DNA of 64,000 nt from Candidatus Finniella inopinata (GTDB lineage: Bacteria > Pseudomonadota > Alphaproteobacteria > Paracaedibacterales > CAIULA01), in assembly GCF_004210305.1 (NCBI RefSeq), contig NZ_SCFB01000002.1:110738-174737 (forward strand), given 5' to 3'. Shown in pieces: positions 62,582 to 64,000 of the stretch. How positions within the stretch are numbered: position 1 is the stretch's first letter; each line of letters opens with the position of its first letter. The position numbers and the translations under genes are program-made. The notes beneath the pieces were generated by a model. The model saw only the letters and a list, made by a program, of their open reading frames with translations, did no database searches and was not told where the DNA came from.

Positions 62582-63919
62582 GTGGCCGCCTTTGCCTTGG
62601 GCACTTACTCCCTCAGCACTGCTTATGCAGTTGATGATGAGGCAGTAAACCTGGAACAAAACAAAGCTTTGGTTCCTTTTAGCTTAGCAGACGCCGAGCG
62701 AGAGGTCGAAATCATGAACGCTTGCGATAATTATGATGATCCAAATGAACCTCAAATCACAGAGGAACAACACAAGTACCTAGCGGCACAAATGTGCGAA
62801 AGCTATCTGGAAGAGGAAGCTGCCAAAACCCCTGCACAAAGGGCCGAAGAAAAAAAGAAGAAACGAGAATCCGACAGGAAATTTGCAGAAGAGAGGAAGA
62901 AGATTGAAGATGGAATTTTAGTAAAGATTAAAGGCTTTCTTGCAAAGCATCCTGCCGATAAAGGAAAAATGGGGCAGATATTCAAAACGAAAGAATTTCA
63001 GTACTGGGCAGATTTTTGCGAAAAAGCGGGGGATCATTTATGGAAACAAAAAAGGTATGATGATGCTGATTATTTTTATGACTTATCAGCCTTGGGGCTC
63101 AATATTTACACGCAAAATGGCGCGGCCTCTTCTCAGTTTCGGATGCATCTTGAACAGTTAAACCAAGAGATAATTGTCGCCAAACCCAAATGTCCGACAC
63201 CTTCCATGTTTCACAATATTCAGCAAGCCATTTGGGCAGGTTACGATGCGTCGGGTTGCAACGATGAAGTGGCAGAAAGTGCTTTATTTGGATTAAAACA
63301 ACACAGGGGTCATATTATCCGCTGGCACCTTTCTCATCAGCATGTCTCACAAAATGTTTATTTACGTGAAATCGCCTATGCCTATGATTTTGTGGACAAA
63401 ATTTTAAGCCAAGCCAGTTCTTTAAGCCGCTTACGCAATGCAAAACGGTACGATGGGTCACTTGCCAGTGCCGACCTAGCTAAACATTTAATCGACCTGG
63501 GTTTTTGGGGAATAAAGCAAGGTCAATATGAACATAACTGGGTCAGGGAAGATAACATAATGATCAGAGTTAAAAGCAAACCAGTCTACGCGAAACCAGG
63601 ACAATATGCAGCTGAATTTACAATTGGCATTACTGCTGAGAATCCGATTGTTTGGGATGCGAATGGCAGACCAATTTCTTTAGCAACGGGAGCTGATGGA
63701 TATGCACTCGCTTTTGATGAAAATAACGAGGTTTTCAAATTAGCCTATGACAAAGGTGCTGTTTTCGTTGTCCCTTCAAGAAAATTCGCAGCACGTTGGA
63801 ACCAGTTTGGCTTTTCTAACGCTATGATGGGTTGCTCACATTTTCCTTTACCGGGTGGTTTTGGTGACGCAAGAAACTATTACAGCACCAAACAAGCAGA
63901 GAACCAGCTCTCATTCTAA
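62582..63919 (+). CDS. Exported protein of unknown function, start damaged
   Basis: A 445-residue frame beginning at GTG 62582. The encoded MAAFALGTYSLSTAYA is only the second half of a signal peptide. The same frame upstream reads I-K-S-F-F-N-Y-L-P-V, which would complete it, but the codon where Met belongs is ATT (62555). An ATG at 62550 is out of frame by one base. Either ATT is used, or a 1-base loss put the original ATG out of frame. The mature protein has a charged coiled-coil part (KTPAQRAEEKKKKRESDRKF), then a globular domain with HIIRWHLSHQHVSQNVYL. No family was recognised. Confidence 0.65.
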   Translation: MAAFALGTYSLSTAYAVDDEAVNLEQNKALVPFSLADAEREVEIMNACDNYDDPNEPQITEEQHKYLAAQMCESYLEEEAAKTPAQRAEEKKKKRESDRKFAEERKKIEDGILVKIKGFLAKHPADKGKMGQIFKTKEFQYWADFCEKAGDHLWKQKRYDDADYFYDLSALGLNIYTQNGAASSQFRMHLEQLNQEIIVAKPKCPTPSMFHNIQQAIWAGYDASGCNDEVAESALFGLKQHRGHIIRWHLSHQHVSQNVYLREIAYAYDFVDKILSQASSLSRLRNAKRYDGSLASADLAKHLIDLGFWGIKQGQYEHNWVREDNIMIRVKSKPVYAKPGQYAAEFTIGITAENPIVWDANGRPISLATGADGYALAFDENNEVFKLAYDKGAVFVVPSRKFAARWNQFGFSNAMMGCSHFPLPGGFGDARNYYSTKQAENQLSF

Positions 63920-63927
63920 AAATACTA

Positions 63928-64000
63928 GGGCGTGTCATCAATTAAGCCAAATAGCCGCAGCAACCAAATGTATGGCTCCCAGGAAGTTTCGAGCTGTTTT
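63928..64000 (-). mobile_element. Second IS427-type IS copy, cut by window edge
   Basis: From 63928 the sequence is GGGCGTGTCATCAATT followed by the same bases as the left end of the 56409-57253 element, to the end of the window. The target TA lies at 63926-63927, 7 bases after the stop of the preceding gene. The orientation matches the first copy. Confidence 0.93.

Noticed and set aside
62442-62648. 68-codon frame before the last exported protein
   Set aside because: It overlaps the signal-peptide region in another frame and has low-complexity content; it may reflect a frameshifted original start but not a separate gene.

Overview
The window looks like part of the chromosome of a host-associated alphaproteobacterium, most likely a Holosporales-type (Paracaedibacter/Odyssella-like) intracellular bacterium; that placement is inferred from the gene set, not from a database search. 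Alphaproteobacterial markers are CarD, the 7Fe ferredoxin FdxA, the phosphotransferase ChpT, the MarR-type regulator LdtR, a DUF4167 protein next to clpB, and MutL with an endonuclease motif. Coding density is high and base composition moderately low in GC. Accessory genes are small, often secreted and scattered between housekeeping genes.

Layout. 1-10.9 kb is core: pyrG, secG, infC, fdxA, carD, truB-rpsO-pnp, a flippase-like membrane protein with mutL, then gmhA and chpT. 11-20.5 kb is mostly core: an exported coiled-coil protein, a glycine-rich RRM protein, holB, an acetyltransferase, a 352-bp dispersed repeat, metG, trmL, nusB, ldtR, trmJ, cysS and rpoZ. 20.4-25.5 kb holds a small Ser-rich exported protein, a split rpoH, yqgE, a hydrolase, rpmJ, two tandem exported phosphoribosyltransferases and xseB. 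25.5-28.3 kb is a TPP-riboswitch-controlled ABC importer, with the second repeat copy between permease and binding protein. 28.3-32.9 kb holds a Ser-rich exported protein and a vgrG-YwqK-DUF4280 type VI tip module. 32.9-39 kb has a LOG-family gene, fmt, an exported methyltransferase, a displaced fmt tail, a DUF4167 gene and clpB. 39-54.3 kb mixes exported proteins (a coiled-coil protein, a GT61 enzyme, a PARG-like enzyme, a poly-Ser protein, a Sel1-like repeat protein) with aspC, a heptosyltransferase, trmB, a GrpB-GNAT fusion, marC, folD and yggT. 54.5-64 kb carries tRNA-Leu, phosphomannomutase, an IS5-family element inside an exported-protein gene, two exported phosphomannomutase derivatives, a toxin-antitoxin pair, a displaced glyQ tail, a haem membrane protein, glyQ, another exported protein and the start of a second IS copy.

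Three themes stand out. First, about fifteen genes begin with Sec signal peptides, and several encode enzymes that are normally cytosolic: two phosphoribosyltransferases, a SAM methyltransferase, a poly(ADP-ribose) glycohydrolase, a phosphomannomutase and its isolated fourth domain. This looks like a repertoire of exported metabolic or host-modifying enzymes, some made by duplicating a resident gene and adding a signal peptide. Second, two core genes (fmt and glyQ) are each followed on the same strand by one accessory gene and then by a decayed duplicate of their own 3' end, so accessory genes seem to have entered at gene tails while the core gene stayed whole. Third, decay is under way: an IS-split gene, an aminotransferase fragment, a lost start codon, and an rpoH that needs a -1 shift at a slippery A7 run.
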